This document shows positions 62,616 through 64,000 of a DNA stretch of 64,000 nucleotides, in pieces. The stretch is from Arenibacter sp. F20364. GTDB lineage: Bacteria; Bacteroidota; Bacteroidia; Flavobacteriales; Flavobacteriaceae. The position numbers and the translations under genes are program-made. Each line of letters opens with the position of its first letter. Within the stretch, counting starts at the first letter, position 1. The stretch is taken from NCBI RefSeq assembly GCF_023015905.1, contig NZ_JALKBD010000004.1, positions 186,001 to 250,000 of the forward strand, read 5' to 3'. The notes beneath the pieces are model-generated. The model searched no databases and had not been told where the DNA came from. It saw only the letters and a program-made list of their open reading frames with translations.

Positions 62616-63467
62616 ATGTCATTTGAATATTCTGTTACCTACAATACCGAAAATGATTACGAGAATCCCGTAGAAAATGCCTCTTGGCAATTTTTGATCG
62701 TGCCCGAGAATAATGATACACAAGAATTGGTAGGTATTGAAATTGAGAATTCATTGGGTGCCAAAAATGAATTCTCGCAAAATGGGTATGGTTTTCAGAC
62801 CATACGAATAAATACCCAGGAGCAATTCCAAAAATTAAATTTTAGGGCCACTTTTATTCTAAAAAAAACCAGCCTTAATCCTTTTGGGCAAGTCCCCATC
62901 TTTAATATCTTGGACAACTATGAGCTTGCTCAAAGTTTGGATTTCAAGGTTGATTTTGAGCAATTTTTGGGCCAGACCAAATTTACCACCCTGCCGCAGG
63001 ATTCAAAAAATCTCTTTGTATTTGACACTACCCTAAGTATATTTGATAATCTTCAAAAATTAAATAATTGGGTCTATTTTTATATTCACTTCAATACTGG
63101 TGTGACCCATGTGAATACCTTGTTGGAGGAAATTATAAATAACCGGGCGGGTGTGTGCCAAGATTTTACCCATTTATTCTGTGCCTTGGCACGGGCCAAT
63201 AATATTCCCGCACGTTATGTTTCTGGTTACCTGCATCAAGGGAATGGCTATTTTGGCGATGCGCAAATGCATGCTTGGGCAGAAGTTTATGTGCCCCAAA
63301 TTGGCTGGATGGGCTTTGACCCTACCAACAATATATTGGTCGATGACAACCACCTTAAAGTAGCCCACGGAAAGGACTTTAAGGATTGCTCGCCATTAAA
63401 AGGTGTAGTTTATTCACAAGGTGACAACAAAACCGTTCATTCCGTGGAAGTACAGGCCCAACAATAA
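62616..63467 (+). CDS. Transglutaminase-like cysteine peptidase of the ATP-grasp operon
   Basis: The N-terminal part (about residues 1-85) is the beta-rich region typical of the bacterial transglutaminase-like group. The transglutaminase core has a Cys-His-Asp triad: NNRAGVCQDFTHLFCALAR (Cys181), GDAQMHAWAEVYVP (His219) and GFDPTNN (Asp235). With no signal peptide it is probably cytoplasmic. Such proteins in this operon type are predicted to cut or transfer the peptide or isopeptide bond made by the ATP-grasp enzyme. It starts 42 bases after the alpha-E gene. The order ligase, alpha-E, transglutaminase is the recurrent one. Confidence 0.9.
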   Translation: MSFEYSVTYNTENDYENPVENASWQFLIVPENNDTQELVGIEIENSLGAKNEFSQNGYGFQTIRINTQEQFQKLNFRATFILKKTSLNPFGQVPIFNILDNYELAQSLDFKVDFEQFLGQTKFTTLPQDSKNLFVFDTTLSIFDNLQKLNNWVYFYIHFNTGVTHVNTLLEEIINNRAGVCQDFTHLFCALARANNIPARYVSGYLHQGNGYFGDAQMHAWAEVYVPQIGWMGFDPTNNILVDDNHLKVAHGKDFKDCSPLKGVVYSQGDNKTVHSVEVQAQQ

Positions 63468-63535
63468 ATAACATTTCCCATTTGGTCCAAAATCAAAAAA
63501 AAGAATCCTATTTTTGGCTGAAAATTAAATAGAAT

Positions 63536-64000
63536 ATGATAACCACGGACCATTATAAGAGTCTCATTGATCGCCTTGGTGCGTTAAGGAGGTATCTTTG
63601 ACATAGATGCCAAGCTTATAGAAATAGAAAACGAGGAGGAAAAGACCTTGGCCCCAGATTTTTGGAACCATCCCCAAGAGGCACAAGAGCAGATGAAGCT
63701 GATTCAGTCCAAGAAACAATGGGTAGATGACTTTGACGCTGCCAAAAGCTTAGTGACGGATCTAGAGATTTTCTTAGAATTTCAGAAAGAAGGTGAAATG
63801 TCCGAGGCCGATGTTGAAGCCCATTACGACAAGACCATTGAGGCCTTGGAGAAATTGGAATTCAAGAACATGCTTTCGGCAGAAGGGGATGAACTTACGG
63901 CCATACTTCAAATTACGGCCGGTGCCGGAGGTACGGAAAGCTGTGATTGGGCGTCCATGCTTATGAGGATGTACATGATGTGGAGTGAAAAGAATGGTTA
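63536..64000 (+). CDS. prfB: Peptide chain release factor 2, programmed +1 frameshift (3' end cut off)
   Basis: The zero frame from ATG at 63536 encodes 21 residues (MITTDHYKSLIDRLGALRRY and L) and stops at TGA (63599-63601). Moving the frame by one at CTT-T gives GAC at 63600 and a frame open to the window end (join 63536-63598 with 63600-64000). The continuation has APDFWNHPQEAQEQMK and later TAGAGGTESCDWASML, both release factor 2 signatures. The GGQ motif should lie beyond the window. RF2 recognises UGA and UAA; low RF2 slows termination at the in-frame UGA and favours the shift. The sequence error alternative is rejected because all frameshift elements are present. Confidence 0.95.
63587..63602 (+). 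promoter_or_regulatory. prfB programmed +1 frameshift site
   Basis: AGGAGG (63587-63592), the internal Shine-Dalgarno-like sequence, is followed by TAT and then CTT TGA C (63596-63602). This spacing and the slippery CTT with UGA-C context match the classical prfB shift site. Confidence 0.93.

Noticed and set aside
63599-63601. prfB stop codon as a pseudogene or sequencing error
   Set aside because: The Shine-Dalgarno-like AGGAGG, CTT-TGA-C context and continuing +1 frame are the normal RF2 programmed frameshift.
1-64000. tRNA, rRNA, CRISPR array, prophage or transposase genes
   Set aside because: I looked for these in the intergenic gaps and saw no tRNA-like T-arm sequence, regular spacer arrays, integrase or transposase motifs. 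A dedicated covariance-model scan would be decisive for small RNAs.

Overview
The window reads as a stretch of chromosome from a marine-type member of the Flavobacteriaceae (phylum Bacteroidota). The evidence is the low-to-moderate GC content, several promoters matching the Bacteroidota pattern (TTG, about 17-23 bases, TAnnTTTG), weak Shine-Dalgarno sequences, and many family-typical genes: BatA-domain protein, DUF4834, YfhO, large single-chain PurL, four-helix-bundle protein, HAD-ECH beta-oxidation fusion, and paired ECF sigma factors. It is mostly core and housekeeping DNA. I see no prophage, CRISPR array, transposase, rRNA or tRNA.

Layout. 1-14.4 kb: a cut-off response regulator, uracil-DNA glycosylase, an ECF sigma / membrane anti-sigma-like / Spy-like trio, an RsmB-type rRNA methylase, an acyl-CoA dehydrogenase, a cation efflux protein, purL with a downstream acetyltransferase, and a glycoside-hydrolase-like lipoprotein. 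14.8-23.3 kb: a fatty-acid degradation locus (acyl-CoA ligase, MarR regulator with a perfect 30-bp palindromic operator, HAD/ECH fusion, thiolase, acyl-CoA dehydrogenase), interrupted by a four-helix-bundle gene tightly bracketed by inverted repeats. 23.3-32.8 kb: membrane and secreted proteins, a glycosyltransferase, BatA coupled to a dihydroorotase-like protein that has lost its metal ligands, two small paralogous membrane proteins, and an esterase. 32.8-41.6 kb: metallo-hydrolase, a conserved unknown, a BCP-type peroxiredoxin, a cysteine-free endonuclease III, a tandemly duplicated cassette of ECF sigma factor plus small protein, and uvrA. 41.7-49.9 kb: a tandem-like repeat, a secreted Arg/Ser-rich protein, and a minus-strand surface-glycan operon (DUF4834, YfhO, glycosyltransferase, flippase). 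50-60 kb: an alpha-oxoamine synthase next to a cysteine-synthase-family gene (candidate sulfonolipid/capnine pair), oligopeptidase B, YbaB/EbfC, a thioredoxin, a TrpB with no neighbouring TrpA, and a threonine aldolase. 60.1-63.5 kb: a three-gene operon of circularly permuted ATP-grasp, alpha-E and transglutaminase-like proteins, a predicted peptide-ligation system without a settled function. 63.5 kb to the end: the start of prfB with its programmed +1 frameshift site.

How the genes relate: the beta-oxidation enzymes form one pathway, probably controlled by the MarR protein through the palindrome. The glycan genes overlap each other and look translationally coupled. The best leads for undescribed biology are the ATP-grasp/alpha-E/transglutaminase operon, the duplicated sigma plus micro-ORF cassettes, the possible sulfonolipid gene pair, the BatA plus inactive dihydroorotase pair, and the inverted-repeat-bracketed four-helix-bundle unit. 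All functions are read from sequence motifs by eye; no database search was run.
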